Part shown: positions 41,188 through 50,258 of the stretch, in pieces
Position numbering within the stretch: position 1 is the stretch's first letter
Layout of the letters: each line of letters opens with the position of its first letter
Assembly (NCBI RefSeq): GCF_002101675.1
Contig: NZ_LQOY01000080.1
Coordinates: 33,666-97,665 of the forward strand
Source of the DNA: Mycobacterium gordonae
GTDB lineage: Bacteria > Actinomycetota > Actinomycetes > Mycobacteriales > Mycobacteriaceae
DNA: 64,000 bases
Direction: 5' to 3'
Notes under the pieces: generated by a model
Told to the model about the DNA's origin: nothing
The model's database searches: none
What the model saw: only the letters and a program-made list of their open reading frames with translations
Translations under genes and position numbers: made by a program

Positions 41188-42396
41188 ATGGATTTCAGCA
41201 TCGTCGAGCTCAGCGACGACGACCAGGCCTTTCTTGCCGAGGTCCGCGCCTTCCTTGCCGAACATGTGACGGACGAGGTCCGGCGGCGTGATCGCGAAAC
41301 CGGTGACAACTTCGACGAGGCCGTACACCTGGCCATCGGCGCCGCCGGATATCTCGAGAAGGAGTGGAAGCCGTTGCACGACGGCGGTTTCACCCGGGTC
41401 CGGCGCCGTATCTGGGAACTCGAGAAGCGTCGCGTGCATACCCCGTGGGTGACTTGGGGGACCACGGCAATGGTGGCACGGGCCGTGGCGGCCTTCGGCA
41501 AACCGGAACTCGTCGAGGACGTGCTGCCGAAGGTCTTCACCGGTGAGGTGCGAATGTGCTTGGGTTACACCGAACCCGAGGGTGGCTCGGATATCGCGAC
41601 GTGCAAGACGCGCGCGGTGCGGGAGGCGGATGGGTCGAGCTGGATCATCAACGGCTCGAAGATGTTCACCACCGGCGCACACAACTGCCAGTACGTCTTC
41701 CTGATCACCAACACCGACCCGGATGCGCGAAAGCACAAGAGCCTGACCATGTTCCTGGTTCCGCTCGATCTCCCCGGCATTCAGATCCAGGGGATCCGCA
41801 CCGTCGACGGCGACCGGACCAACATCGTGTACTACAGCGATGTCCGCGTCGACGACAAATATCTGCTCGGTGAAGTCAATGGCGGGTGGACGGTGTTGCG
41901 CGGGCCGCTGGATGCCGAGCACGGCGCCGTATCCGCGGCGCCCGACGGCTTGCAGGACGTCGCGATCATGCAGCACCAGACCGGGTTCATGTCGGCGGCG
42001 CTGGACGCCGTGGCCGCCCGGGCCGGACACCGCGATGCCGGCGGTGTACGCCCGATCGACGACGGATCAGTCGCATATCGGTTGGGCCGCAGCGCGGCTC
42101 GCTTGGAGGCGGCGCTGTCGACGCCCAGCATCTTCGGCCGGGTCGCCCAGGCGCAGACCATGCGCGACATCGGGCCGGACCTGATGGATATCGCCGGACC
42201 GGCCTCGGTGCTTCCGGTCGAAACCGACGGCGCCGCCGACGACGGGGCGTCGGAATATCTCTATCGCTTCGCTCCGCTGGCCGGAATCTACGGCGGCACG
42301 CTGGAGGTGTTCCGCAACATGATCGCCCAGCACGTGCTGGGCCTGGGCAAGCCGAACTACGCACCACCTGTGGCGAGCAGACACCAAGGCCCCTAA
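41188..42396 (+). CDS. Acyl-CoA dehydrogenase, large subunit-like (heteromeric FadE type)
   Basis: 402 residues from ATG 41188. GYTEPEGGSDIATCKTRA, WIINGSKMFTTGAHNCQY and C-terminal IYGGTLEVFRNMIAQHVLG. The usual YEGT Glu is Gly (YGGT), so the base is probably Glu244 in GPLDAEHGAVS, as in isovaleryl-type and steroid FadE enzymes. Pairs with the preceding gene. The last residues ASRHQGP are encoded by the palindromic repeat at 42374-42431, so the native C-terminus has been overrun by the repeat. Confidence 0.88.
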   Translation: MDFSIVELSDDDQAFLAEVRAFLAEHVTDEVRRRDRETGDNFDEAVHLAIGAAGYLEKEWKPLHDGGFTRVRRRIWELEKRRVHTPWVTWGTTAMVARAVAAFGKPELVEDVLPKVFTGEVRMCLGYTEPEGGSDIATCKTRAVREADGSSWIINGSKMFTTGAHNCQYVFLITNTDPDARKHKSLTMFLVPLDLPGIQIQGIRTVDGDRTNIVYYSDVRVDDKYLLGEVNGGWTVLRGPLDAEHGAVSAAPDGLQDVAIMQHQTGFMSAALDAVAARAGHRDAGGVRPIDDGSVAYRLGRSAARLEAALSTPSIFGRVAQAQTMRDIGPDLMDIAGPASVLPVETDGAADDGASEYLYRFAPLAGIYGGTLEVFRNMIAQHVLGLGKPNYAPPVASRHQGP

Positions 42397-42431
42397 AACC
42401 GCGCCGTTTCGGGTGCCTTTGCGTCTGCTCG
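42374..42431. terminator. Long palindromic repeat / terminator, copy C
   Basis: Arms CGAGCAGAC (42374-42382) and GTCTGCTCG (42423-42431), with degenerate inner pairing (AAGGCCCC / GGGTGCCTTT). It overlaps the end of the FadE-like gene and lies before the convergent 82-residue gene. The most diverged of the four copies. Confidence 0.65.
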
Positions 42432-42440
42432 GCGGGGAAC

Positions 42441-42689
42441 TCAGGCGTGCGACGTCGGGCTTTGCGCGGACTCCCATTTCGATCCCAGTGACCTGGCAAC
42501 CTCGGTGCCGGCTGCGAGGTCAATTTGGAACGTTTCACCGTTGTCGCCTTCGAGCGTGACAACGTAGCCCGAGTCGGTGGGGTCCTTGAAGACGACCTTG
42601 TACGGCTTTCCACCCGATCCGCGGTCGACGGCGATGACATCACCGGCGGCGACGTCGTCAATTCGATCTTTTCCGGAGATTTCGGCCAT
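42441..42689 (-). CDS. Small conserved-looking hypothetical protein
   Basis: 82 residues from ATG 42689. MAEISGKDRIDDVAAGDVIA then GKPYKVVFKDPTDSGYVVTL and GDNGETFQIDLAAGTEV: a short beta-rich, acidic soluble domain resembling a small barrel. No family recognised. It ends next to repeat copy C and is divergent from the spore-photolyase-like gene with 56 bp between. Confidence 0.7.
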   Translation of the reverse strand: MAEISGKDRIDDVAAGDVIAVDRGSGGKPYKVVFKDPTDSGYVVTLEGDNGETFQIDLAAGTEVARSLGSKWESAQSPTSHA

Positions 42690-42745
42690 GCCTTCGACGG
42701 TAGACGACGGGAACAGCGGCGGTGGCACCGGCGTTGCACCGTGCG

Positions 42746-43822
42746 ATGACTTTGGCTGCTCTGGCCGAACGCCTACTGGACATCCGCCGGATCTACCACG
42801 AGCCCGACATCGAGCGCTTCGCCCGCGCCCGTCAGGTGTTGCACCGCTTCCCCGACGCCGAACGCATCGAGGTCCCCACCCACCAATCGATTCCGGGTCT
42901 CTACGGCAACGAGGGCAACGTGCAGGACTGGGTGCGGATCAAACGCGAAGTGCTGGTCCTGGGGGAGAAAAAGAGCCTGTCGGCGCGCCGCAACGAGCGC
43001 TCCAGTGACTGGATCGCGCCGTCGACCTCCAACGGGTGCGCGATGTCCTGCTCGTACTGCTATGTCCCACGCCGCAAGGGTTATGCCAACCCCATTACGG
43101 TGTTCGCGAACATCGAGAAGATCACCGGCTACCTGGAGCGCCACGCCGCCCGCCAGGGGATGAAATCGGTTCCCAACCAGTGCGACCCCGTCGACTGGGT
43201 CTACGACATCGGCGAGAACAGCGACTGCTCGGCCGACGCTCTGGTGTCCGACAACGTTCGTGACCTGGTCGAGCTGTTCAGCCGAATTCCGAACGCCAAA
43301 GCCACTTTTGCCACCAAATTGGTCAACCGGCAACTTCTGGACTACAACCCCGGCGGTGGCACCCGGGTGCGGTTCAGCCTGATGCCGCAGCAGACGTCCC
43401 GCGTCGTCGATATCCGCACTTCGAAGGTGGCCGACCGGATCGCCGCACTCGACGATTTCGTCGAAGCCGGTTACGAGGTCCACCTGAACCTCAGCCCGGT
43501 GGTTGTGCATGAGGGCTGGCTGGACGACTGGGCCGAGCTGTTCGACCAGGTGGCCGATGGCACCAATGCCCGCACCAAAGCGCAACTCGCCGCCGAGATC
43601 ATCTTCCTGACCCACAACGAGGGTCTGCACGACGTCAACCTCGGCTGGCATCCCAAAGGCGAGGAGCTGCTGTGGCGGCCGGACCTGCAGCAGCTCAAGC
43701 GAAGCCAGAGCGGCCAGTGGAATGTCCGCTACAAGACCCCGTGGAAGGGGCGCTGGGTGCAGGAGCTGACCGATCTGCTTGCGGTCAAACTGCCGACCTG
43801 CCGGGTGCGCTACGCCTTCTGA
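42746..43822 (+). CDS. Spore photoproduct lyase-family radical SAM protein
   Basis: 358 residues from ATG 42746 (GTG 42722 would add 8). Radical-SAM cluster motif CAMSCSYC (CxxxCxxC), followed by YVPRRKGYANP and the distal LSPVVVHEGWLDDWAELFDQ. Text throughout matches spore photoproduct lyase, which reverts thymine-dimer spore photoproduct using a 5'-deoxyadenosyl radical. Mycobacteria do not form classical spores, so the substrate may be another UV lesion. The family is scattered in non-sporulating actinobacteria. Confidence 0.87.
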   Translation: MTLAALAERLLDIRRIYHEPDIERFARARQVLHRFPDAERIEVPTHQSIPGLYGNEGNVQDWVRIKREVLVLGEKKSLSARRNERSSDWIAPSTSNGCAMSCSYCYVPRRKGYANPITVFANIEKITGYLERHAARQGMKSVPNQCDPVDWVYDIGENSDCSADALVSDNVRDLVELFSRIPNAKATFATKLVNRQLLDYNPGGGTRVRFSLMPQQTSRVVDIRTSKVADRIAALDDFVEAGYEVHLNLSPVVVHEGWLDDWAELFDQVADGTNARTKAQLAAEIIFLTHNEGLHDVNLGWHPKGEELLWRPDLQQLKRSQSGQWNVRYKTPWKGRWVQELTDLLAVKLPTCRVRYAF

Positions 43823-43828
43823 GCACCG

Positions 43829-44896
43829 TCATTCGCGTCGGCCCCGGGTGCGGCGCAGCCACCGCCCGCGCCGGATGTCTTTGCGTTGCGCGGCCTCGCT
43901 CTTCTCGAGGACGCGAGTGTCCTTGGGCGGCAGCTGCAATTCGTGTTCGGCCTCGATCCCGGCCTGCAGTTGGCGTCCCCGCTCGAGTTCGGCGTCGAGT
44001 TCGGCGCCGAACAACAACGCCAGATTGGTGATCCACAGCCACAGCAGGAATACGATGACGCCGCTCAGGGCGCCGTAGGTCTTGTTGTAACTGCCGAAGT
44101 GGCTGACGTAGAAGCCGAATCCGGCTGAGGCCACTGCCCACACCACGATGGCCACTGCCGCTCCGATGCTGAGCCAGCGAAATTTCGGCTGCTGCACGTT
44201 GGGCGTGGCGTAGTAGAGGATCGCCACCACGAGCGCCATGATCGCCAATATCGCCGGCCACTTGGCGATCGCCCAGACGGTTTGGGCGGCGCTGTCCAAA
44301 CCGACGACATGCCCGACCGCTTTGGTCACCGGACCGCTGATCACCAGCATGAAAGCCACCGCGGCGGCCAGCAGCAGGCCGGCCAGTGTCAGCACCAACT
44401 GCAGCGGGCGCAACTTCCACACCGGGCGCCCTTCACCGATCTCGTAGACACGGTTCATCGCCCGCCCGAATGCGCCGACATACCCCGACGCCGACCACAA
44501 TGCGGCGAGGGCGCTGAACACCAGGGCGAGCCCGGCCGAAGGGTTGTCGACCACCTGCTGGATCGGCTGGCGCAACATGTCGACCGCGGATGCGGGGGCG
44601 ACACCGCCCACCACCTCGAGCAGGGCGTCCGTAGTGCGGCGACCCTGACCGACGACGCCGAGCAGCGAGACGAGCACCAGAAGCGCTGGAAACAGCGACA
44701 GCACGGCGTAATAGGTGAGCCCGGCGGCCAGGTCGAGGCACTGGTCTTTGTTGAACTCGTAGGCGGTCTTGCGCAGCGCGAACAACCAGGACGCCTTGGT
44801 CAGGTCGTCGGGAGAGTCCGGCTTGCTGGGGTCGTCGGGGTCGGGCGCGTGTTTGCGCTCCGTCCTCGGCGCGCCGTCGGTGTCGGAACGGGCCAT
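43829..44896 (-). CDS. YihY/BrkB-family integral membrane protein
   Basis: 355 residues from ATG 44896. Acidic disordered N-terminus (about 30 residues), then the BrkB pattern: DQCLDLAAGLTYYAVLSLFPALLVLVSLLG, ALVFSALAALWSASGYVGAFGRAMNRVYE, and further spans ending VIVFLLWLWITNLALLFGAELDAELER. About six membrane segments with an Arg-rich C-terminal tail. Once called RNase BN in error; true function unknown. Convergent with the radical SAM gene (6 bp apart). Confidence 0.9.
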   Translation of the reverse strand: MARSDTDGAPRTERKHAPDPDDPSKPDSPDDLTKASWLFALRKTAYEFNKDQCLDLAAGLTYYAVLSLFPALLVLVSLLGVVGQGRRTTDALLEVVGGVAPASAVDMLRQPIQQVVDNPSAGLALVFSALAALWSASGYVGAFGRAMNRVYEIGEGRPVWKLRPLQLVLTLAGLLLAAAVAFMLVISGPVTKAVGHVVGLDSAAQTVWAIAKWPAILAIMALVVAILYYATPNVQQPKFRWLSIGAAVAIVVWAVASAGFGFYVSHFGSYNKTYGALSGVIVFLLWLWITNLALLFGAELDAELERGRQLQAGIEAEHELQLPPKDTRVLEKSEAAQRKDIRRGRWLRRTRGRRE

Positions 44897-45050
44897 ACCC
44901 TCCGGTTCCCACCAATGCGCCGGTCCACACTCGCCGCGGCAATTTTCCTGCCTCGCCAAGAGCCGCCCAAGAATCCTTCAAGGCCGCTCCGCAAGCATCG
45001 ACATCGGCTCACGGCCACACCGATGGAGCCGATCAACGGGGAGGAACCCA

Positions 45051-45782
45051 ATGCGCACCGACATCACCGGAGAAGGTCAGGCACTTGCCCCTCAGGCTGT
45101 GACGCCCCAGGGGCGCCTGCTCGGGTATTGCGCGGCATTGGCATTCAACGCCGGTTGGGTGAACGCGGTGGCGCTGATGATCCTGGCCGTGCCGGTGGGC
45201 AACCTGACGGGAGTGACCACCCAGCTCGGCATGGACACGGCCAACCCCTGGCGGTACGAGAGCCACGTGCTCATCGCCATCCTGGCCGGATTTCTGGTGG
45301 GAGCGGCCGTCGCGGGTGCGCTGTTGTCCTCCACCCGGGCGCCGCGGGGCGTGCGCCACGCCGTCGTGCTGACGATCCAGGCGGTACTGCTGTTGCTTGC
45401 CGCCGCAGGTGTGGAAGAAGGCGCGGTCACCACTGGGATCCAGGCGCTGCTGGCTGCGGCGGCCCTCGGTCTGCAGAACGGCCTGACCTCCAGCTTCCGC
45501 GGTATGGCCGTGCGCACCACCCACTTCACCGGCACCATCACCGATCTCGGCCTCATGATCGGCCGCAGCCGCAAGCACGGCATCGACGGATGGAAAGCCG
45601 CGATCCTCGCCGTGACGTTGCTGCTGTTCCTGGGCGGTGGCGTGGCCGGGATACTGGCCGGTGCGCGATTCGGCGGCTACGCGCTGCTCATCCCCGCCGC
45701 TATCTGCCTGGCCCTGGGTAGCGCCTATCTCATGCAGGTGACCCGCGGCCCGCGGCTCATCCGGCCTGTGCAGTGGCGCTGA
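45051..45782 (+). CDS. DUF1275/YoaK-family membrane protein
   Basis: 243 residues from ATG 45051, SD GGGAGGA. YCAALAFNAGWVNAVALMIL, then GNLTGVTTQLGMD and LGLQNGLTSSFRGMAVRTTHFTGTITDLG are the DUF1275 repeats. About six membrane spans. Function unknown. Divergent from the BrkB-like gene over 154 bp. Confidence 0.9.
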   Translation: MRTDITGEGQALAPQAVTPQGRLLGYCAALAFNAGWVNAVALMILAVPVGNLTGVTTQLGMDTANPWRYESHVLIAILAGFLVGAAVAGALLSSTRAPRGVRHAVVLTIQAVLLLLAAAGVEEGAVTTGIQALLAAAALGLQNGLTSSFRGMAVRTTHFTGTITDLGLMIGRSRKHGIDGWKAAILAVTLLLFLGGGVAGILAGARFGGYALLIPAAICLALGSAYLMQVTRGPRLIRPVQWR

Positions 45783-46151
45783 GCGGTAGCTCCGCAGTCT
45801 CCGATAGCCACGGACGTCAGTGGACTGCCGTTGCGTGCAGCCAACGAGGCCACGGTCTGGAGAGCCGACCGGATCGAGCCGCGCACCGCCTCGCTCGGGT
45901 TATTCGCACGGCTGAACTTCCCCCGTTCCGGCGAGTAAACCGCCGTCTGCCGCACACCCTCAGGGGCAGGCGATGGTGGCGGCCGCAACGCGGGCGCCCC
46001 GCGGCAACGGCACCATCGGCCGGCTGGACAATGTCGAAATCACAGAATTCGCAATACTCATGCCCCGCTACGAGGTCGACTGGGCCGGCTGCAGGCGGGT
46101 CAACATGCAGAACGTGGCCGGCTGGAGCAACGTGCCGGTCCGAGTCCTGCG
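45783..46151. other. 369-bp stretch without a confident gene; short possible coding remnant
   Basis: On the plus strand two short frames look protein-like but have no start or family: one ends LPLRAANEATVWRAD...LFARLNFPRSGE at a TAA near 45939. The other (45973-46155, 60 codons from ATG) reads MVAAATRAPRGNGTIGRLDN then VEITEFAILMPRYEVDWAGC. They may be remnants of one decayed gene or spurious. No repeat, terminator or RNA was recognised here. Confidence 0.3.
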
Positions 46152-46538
46152 CTAAAGGCCGGCGCCTCGGCGCCAGACCAGGGTGCTGTGCGTGGTGGAC
46201 CCATGAGAGGTCACGGTCGCCGACAGCGTCAACCGGTCGCCGTCGACCCGCGCGTGCCGAATCTGCGGCTGTGCCAACAACTCCGGCATCGTCGCGATCA
46301 GCACGTGGTGGGTGACCGTCGCTGCGGCTTCGTCGACCACGAATCGGCCTCCGTAGGAGACGAATTCGCCGCCCGCGCCGGGTGTCAACTGCGCGGACAT
46401 GTGGCCGTCGTCGGTGTAGATGATGAGCCCGGACGGGTGCTCGCCGAACGGGTACCGTACGGTGGCGCTCCGGTCATCACGAGACACGAACGACTCCAAC
46501 AACCAGCCACCTGGCAACGCGTGTCGCAGATCGGTCAC
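46152..46538 (-). CDS. Lipocalin-like domain protein
   Basis: 128 residues from ATG 46538. MTDLRHALPGGWLLESFVSR, then YPFGEHPSGLIIYTDDGHMSAQL and FVSYGGRFVVDEAAATVTHH match the small lipocalin_5-like domain (PF13924 type) often found in catabolic clusters. May bind a hydrophobic pathway intermediate. Start overlaps the end of the FadD gene (ATGA), so it is last in a minus-strand operon with thioesterase and FadD. Confidence 0.83.
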   Translation of the reverse strand: MTDLRHALPGGWLLESFVSRDDRSATVRYPFGEHPSGLIIYTDDGHMSAQLTPGAGGEFVSYGGRFVVDEAAATVTHHVLIATMPELLAQPQIRHARVDGDRLTLSATVTSHGSTTHSTLVWRRGAGL

Positions 46539-48172
46539 GGGTTCAGCGCCTGCGCCTTCGCCCAGCGGTAGTCGGCCTTGCCGGATGGACTGCGCTCGAT
46601 CACGCTGCGGAATACGACGGCCTTGGGCAACTTGTACCGGGCCAGCGACTGACCGGCGTGGGCCACCAGTTCCTCCGGTTCGGCCTGGGCGCCTTCGGCG
46701 AGGGCGACGACGGCGACCACCTCTTGGCCCCAGCGCTCGCTGGGCCGGCCGGCCACCACCACGTCGGCCACCGCGGGATGCGACGCGATCGCGCTCTCGA
46801 CCTCCTCGGCGAAGATCTTTTCGCCGCCGGAATTGATGGTGACCGAGTCCCGGCCCAGCAATTCGATGTGTCCACTCTGATGATGGCGGGCACGGTCGCC
46901 GGGAACCGCATACCGCACACCGTCGATCACCGGGAAGGTCGCGGCGGTCTTGGCGGCGTCGCCCTTGTAACCCAGGGGAACATAGCCGCGCTGCGCCAAC
47001 CAGCCGATGCCGTCGTGACCCGGCGGTAGAATCGACGAAAGATCTTCCGCCGCAACGAATGTGTCCGGGCCGGCGTTGAAAGTTCCGGTCGACACCGCGC
47101 CCGACGTCGACATGTGGTGCATCTGGGCGCCGGTTTCAGAAGACCCCACTCCGTCGACGATCATCGCATTGGGCAGGACATCGATCAGGCGTTGCTTGAC
47201 GTACGGCGTCAGCAGGGCGCCACCGTTGGCCACGACGAACAGCGACGACACATCGGCGATCCCCTTCTCGATCGCGGCGACCAACGGGCGGGCGATCGCG
47301 TCACCGACCACCGACACCACCGCCACGCCCTCGCGCTCGATGGTGCGCACCACATCTTCGGCGTCCAGATGGTCCACCACCGTGGGGAAGACGATGGTCT
47401 GTCCGGTGGTCACCGCCATCATCACGGTCCACTGCGCGGCGCCGTGAATCAACGGCGGCAACACCATGACCTTGGTGCCCGGACCGGCGGTCACCCGGGC
47501 CACCACCTCGTCGACGGAACTCACGAACTGCCCGGTCATCAGGTCGCGGCCGCCGAAGGAGGTCATGAAGATGTCGTGCTGGCGCCACAGCACACCCTTG
47601 GGCATGCCGGTCGTGCCGCCGGTGTAGAGGACATAGAGGTCATCGGGTGAGTGCCGCACCGGCGGCGGCTCCGCGGGGCTTGCCACGATGCTCTCGTAAT
47701 CGACTGCGCCGTCCAGCAATTCGTTGCCTGACTGGTCGGCGATCTGAATCAGCACGCGCAGGTTCGGCAGATCGGGCAGCACCTCGGCCACCCGCGGCGC
47801 GAACGCCGCGTGGTAAACCAACGCGCTCGCCGCCGAATCCGCCAGCAGGTACTGTAGCTCGCTCTTGACATAGCGGTAGTTGACGTTGAACGGGGCGACC
47901 CGGGCCGCGAAGCTGCCGAAGAGGGCCTCGACGAACTCGTTTCCGTTGTAGGCGTACAGGCCCAGCAGGTCCTGGCCGGCTTCGTGGCCGGGCAGTTGCG
48001 ATCGCTCGGTGTGGCAGCCGAGTCCCTGCGCGTGCAGGTAGGCGGCCAGTCGGTTCGAGCGCTCGACGATCTGCGCATAAGTGAAGCGCTTGTCACCCTG
48101 GATCACCAGTTCGCGGTCGGGTATCGCGGCGGCGACGGCCGCGGCGACAGCAGGCACAGTGAATTCAGGCAC
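46535..48172 (-). CDS. Acyl-CoA synthetase (FadD-like, AMP-forming)
   Basis: 545 residues from GTG 48172. P-loop LYTGGTTGMPKGVLWRQ, GVGSSETGAQMHHM, GDRARHHQSGHIELLGRDSVTINSGGEK and the C-terminal GKADYRWAKAQ. Overall like the steroid/branched-acid FadD group. Activates a carboxylic acid with ATP and CoA. Between a hotdog thioesterase and a lipocalin-like protein. Confidence 0.9.
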   Translation of the reverse strand: MPEFTVPAVAAAVAAAIPDRELVIQGDKRFTYAQIVERSNRLAAYLHAQGLGCHTERSQLPGHEAGQDLLGLYAYNGNEFVEALFGSFAARVAPFNVNYRYVKSELQYLLADSAASALVYHAAFAPRVAEVLPDLPNLRVLIQIADQSGNELLDGAVDYESIVASPAEPPPVRHSPDDLYVLYTGGTTGMPKGVLWRQHDIFMTSFGGRDLMTGQFVSSVDEVVARVTAGPGTKVMVLPPLIHGAAQWTVMMAVTTGQTIVFPTVVDHLDAEDVVRTIEREGVAVVSVVGDAIARPLVAAIEKGIADVSSLFVVANGGALLTPYVKQRLIDVLPNAMIVDGVGSSETGAQMHHMSTSGAVSTGTFNAGPDTFVAAEDLSSILPPGHDGIGWLAQRGYVPLGYKGDAAKTAATFPVIDGVRYAVPGDRARHHQSGHIELLGRDSVTINSGGEKIFAEEVESAIASHPAVADVVVAGRPSERWGQEVVAVVALAEGAQAEPEELVAHAGQSLARYKLPKAVVFRSVIERSPSGKADYRWAKAQALNP

Positions 48173-48187
48173 AACGATCCTTCGACG

Positions 48188-48805
48188 TCAGGGCTGGTGG
48201 GGGAGCAGGCGGACCATCAGCCCGCTCGCTTCGGTGAGTACCGCACCCTCGGAGCTTGTCATGCTCGCGGCGATGAACACCTTGCGGCCCTCGATTCGGT
48301 CGACGCGGCCGTGGGCGCTCAGCGGTGCGTCGATCGGGGTGATCTTGCGGTAGTCGACATGCAGGTACGCCGTGCGGGTGGGGCGGATGTCCGCGCCGGT
48401 GACCACCATGCCGAACAGCCAGTCGTAGAACAACGGAATCATGCCACCGTGCACGGCGTGGTTGCCCCCGACATGGGAGGCGGTGAAGTGTCCTTGCATG
48501 CTGACTTTGTCGGAGCTCATCTCGGTGAGGGTCCAGGGCGGCATGAGCGGATGGCCCAGACCGGGGATTTCCAGGACGCGCCCGGCCGGCACCTCGATAT
48601 CGGGCACCCGATGAGATTCCAATGTGGCGCAGGCGCTTTCCAGGTGCTCAGTAGCGGCGTCCCAGGCCGCGACGTCCGGTTTGGTGGAGACGGTCAGGTC
48701 CTGCAGCCGACGCAGCGCGGTGATGTAGCGCTCCAGCCCGGGTGGCGCGTCCAGTGGCCTGACGTCGGGGAAGCCGCCCCGGATTTCGCTGGCTGTGTCC
48801 GTCAT
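48188..48805 (-). CDS. PaaI/hotdog-fold acyl-CoA thioesterase
   Basis: 205 residues from ATG 48805. The first about 100 residues are helical and variable. The C-terminal hotdog domain carries HVGGNHAVHGGMIPLFYDWLFGMV and TAYLHVDYRKITPIDAPLSAHGRV, typical of the 4HBT/PaaI type, with Asn-His-x2-His-Gly-Gly near the active helix. Releases free acid from an acyl-CoA. 15 bp upstream of FadD; the Rieske remnant lies directly upstream. Confidence 0.85.
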   Translation of the reverse strand: MTDTASEIRGGFPDVRPLDAPPGLERYITALRRLQDLTVSTKPDVAAWDAATEHLESACATLESHRVPDIEVPAGRVLEIPGLGHPLMPPWTLTEMSSDKVSMQGHFTASHVGGNHAVHGGMIPLFYDWLFGMVVTGADIRPTRTAYLHVDYRKITPIDAPLSAHGRVDRIEGRKVFIAASMTSSEGAVLTEASGLMVRLLPHQP

Positions 48806-48816
48806 CCAAAGTCCCT

Positions 48817-48936
48817 TCAGCCCAACCTTGAGCAGCTCGTCGGGGGTCGCAGCGGCCGGACTTCACCGACCGGGAATTCCGGCGACCAGTTGATCGTGAA
48901 CCAACCGGTGACCTTCCCGGCGAACGGAATCAACAT
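48817..48936 (-). pseudogene. N-terminal remnant of a Rieske-type oxygenase
   Basis: ATG 48936 with a good SD (GGGAGG) begins MLIPFAGKVTGWFTINWSPE and continues FPVGEVRPLR, the start of Rieske [2Fe-2S] oxygenase alpha subunits, but after about 30 codons it changes to unrelated text and stops at 48817. The cluster-binding CxH and CxxH motifs and catalytic domain are gone. A promoter-like TACTGT element remains upstream. It was probably the first gene of the thioesterase-FadD operon. Confidence 0.6.
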
Positions 48937-49112
48937 GCCCGACACCTCCCGCCGTCTGATACTAAACTCGTTACAGTATAGATTTCAGCAGTTCGGCACC
49001 ACCATCTGGTGGCGCAAGGAGCGAGATGACTGAAGCCGTTGCCGGCGGTGGCGCTGCGACGAGATCGCGGCCACCGGCGACACCGGCTTGAAGTTGAGGT
49101 AGGTGAATAGTC

Positions 49113-50258
49113 ATGTCATGGGCGATGCGTGGGCTGGGTATCACCCGGGAACTGGGCATGGTGCTGCCGCGGACGGTGGCCGGTTTCACCGAGTCGACCC
49201 GGTTGGAGCCGGCAGGTCCGCGCGGTGTGCGTCAGTTCGGCGAGGTGTTCCTGGATGAGCTTGTGCTGACCGGATTTTCGGTGCTCGGGGGCAGCGTGCC
49301 ACGCAACGTCCGATCTTTGGAGGCATGTGCTGCGGCGGCTGAAGAGTTGTCGGCGCTGGGCCTCGACGGCGCCCACGCCGAACCGGCTCCGCTGCGGGTG
49401 CGCGCCATCAAGCGCCGCCGGATCGCCGGACTGTCCTACGAGCGTATGTCCTTCGAGCATGAACCCGCGCTGCCGCAGACGTTGATCGACGAAGGATTCG
49501 GGGGGCCGTCCCGGGCGGCCGTACACCTGTGCCGGCATCGCTCACCCGGCCCGGATGGCCCGCGGCCCTGGTTGATCTGGATTCACGGTGCCGGCCAGGG
49601 CGGGGCCGAAGACATGTTGATGTCGCGCATCGACCGGGTGTACCGCGGGCTGGGATTCAATGTCGCGATGCCCATCCAGCCCGGACATGGCAGCCGGCGC
49701 GGCTATTGGCCGAGCTATCCGGACATGGATCCACTGGGCAATGTCGCGGGCATGATGCGGTCGGTGTCGGAGATCCGCGCCGTGGTGCGGTGGGCACGAC
49801 GGCAGGCCAGTGCCGTTGTGGTGGCCGGGGTTTCGATGGGCAGCCCGGTCGCCGCGCTGGTATCGCACCTCGAGCGGAACGTGGACGCGGTGGCGCTGTA
49901 TACCCCGATTCTGGGGCTCAACGGGATGATCGCACGACACCTCGGGCGCTCAGGTTCGTCACACAGCGAGTACCGGCGGCTGCTGCAGTCCGAGGTGGTC
50001 GCTCAGTTAACCACGGTGATCGATCCGCTGATGGCCGATCCGGCGCCACCGCCGGAACGGAGGCTGATCGTCGCCGCCCGGCACGACCGGATGGCGATGC
50101 TGGAGCCGGCGCTGGTGTTGCAGGAGAAGTGGGGCGGCCAGTTGCACTGGTATGACGGCGGCCACGTCAGCCATGTGTTCTCCCGGCGCGTGCAGATGAT
50201 CTCCGAGCGGTTTCTGCGTGAGGTCAGAGACGACGTGTCGGCGCGGACGGCCGATTAA
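49113..50258 (+). CDS. Alpha/beta-hydrolase fold protein
   Basis: 381 residues. About 140 residues of N-terminal extension, then LIWIHGAGQGGAEDM (oxyanion strand), nucleophile elbow GVSMGSPVA with Ser and C-terminal GGHVSHVF with the catalytic His. DPLMADPAPPPERRLIVAARHDRMA supplies the acid. Likely esterase or peptidase-like hydrolase; substrate unknown. Its TAA overlaps the next ATG, forming an operon with an NTF2-like protein and an LLM oxidoreductase. Confidence 0.83.
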   Translation: MSWAMRGLGITRELGMVLPRTVAGFTESTRLEPAGPRGVRQFGEVFLDELVLTGFSVLGGSVPRNVRSLEACAAAAEELSALGLDGAHAEPAPLRVRAIKRRRIAGLSYERMSFEHEPALPQTLIDEGFGGPSRAAVHLCRHRSPGPDGPRPWLIWIHGAGQGGAEDMLMSRIDRVYRGLGFNVAMPIQPGHGSRRGYWPSYPDMDPLGNVAGMMRSVSEIRAVVRWARRQASAVVVAGVSMGSPVAALVSHLERNVDAVALYTPILGLNGMIARHLGRSGSSHSEYRRLLQSEVVAQLTTVIDPLMADPAPPPERRLIVAARHDRMAMLEPALVLQEKWGGQLHWYDGGHVSHVFSRRVQMISERFLREVRDDVSARTAD

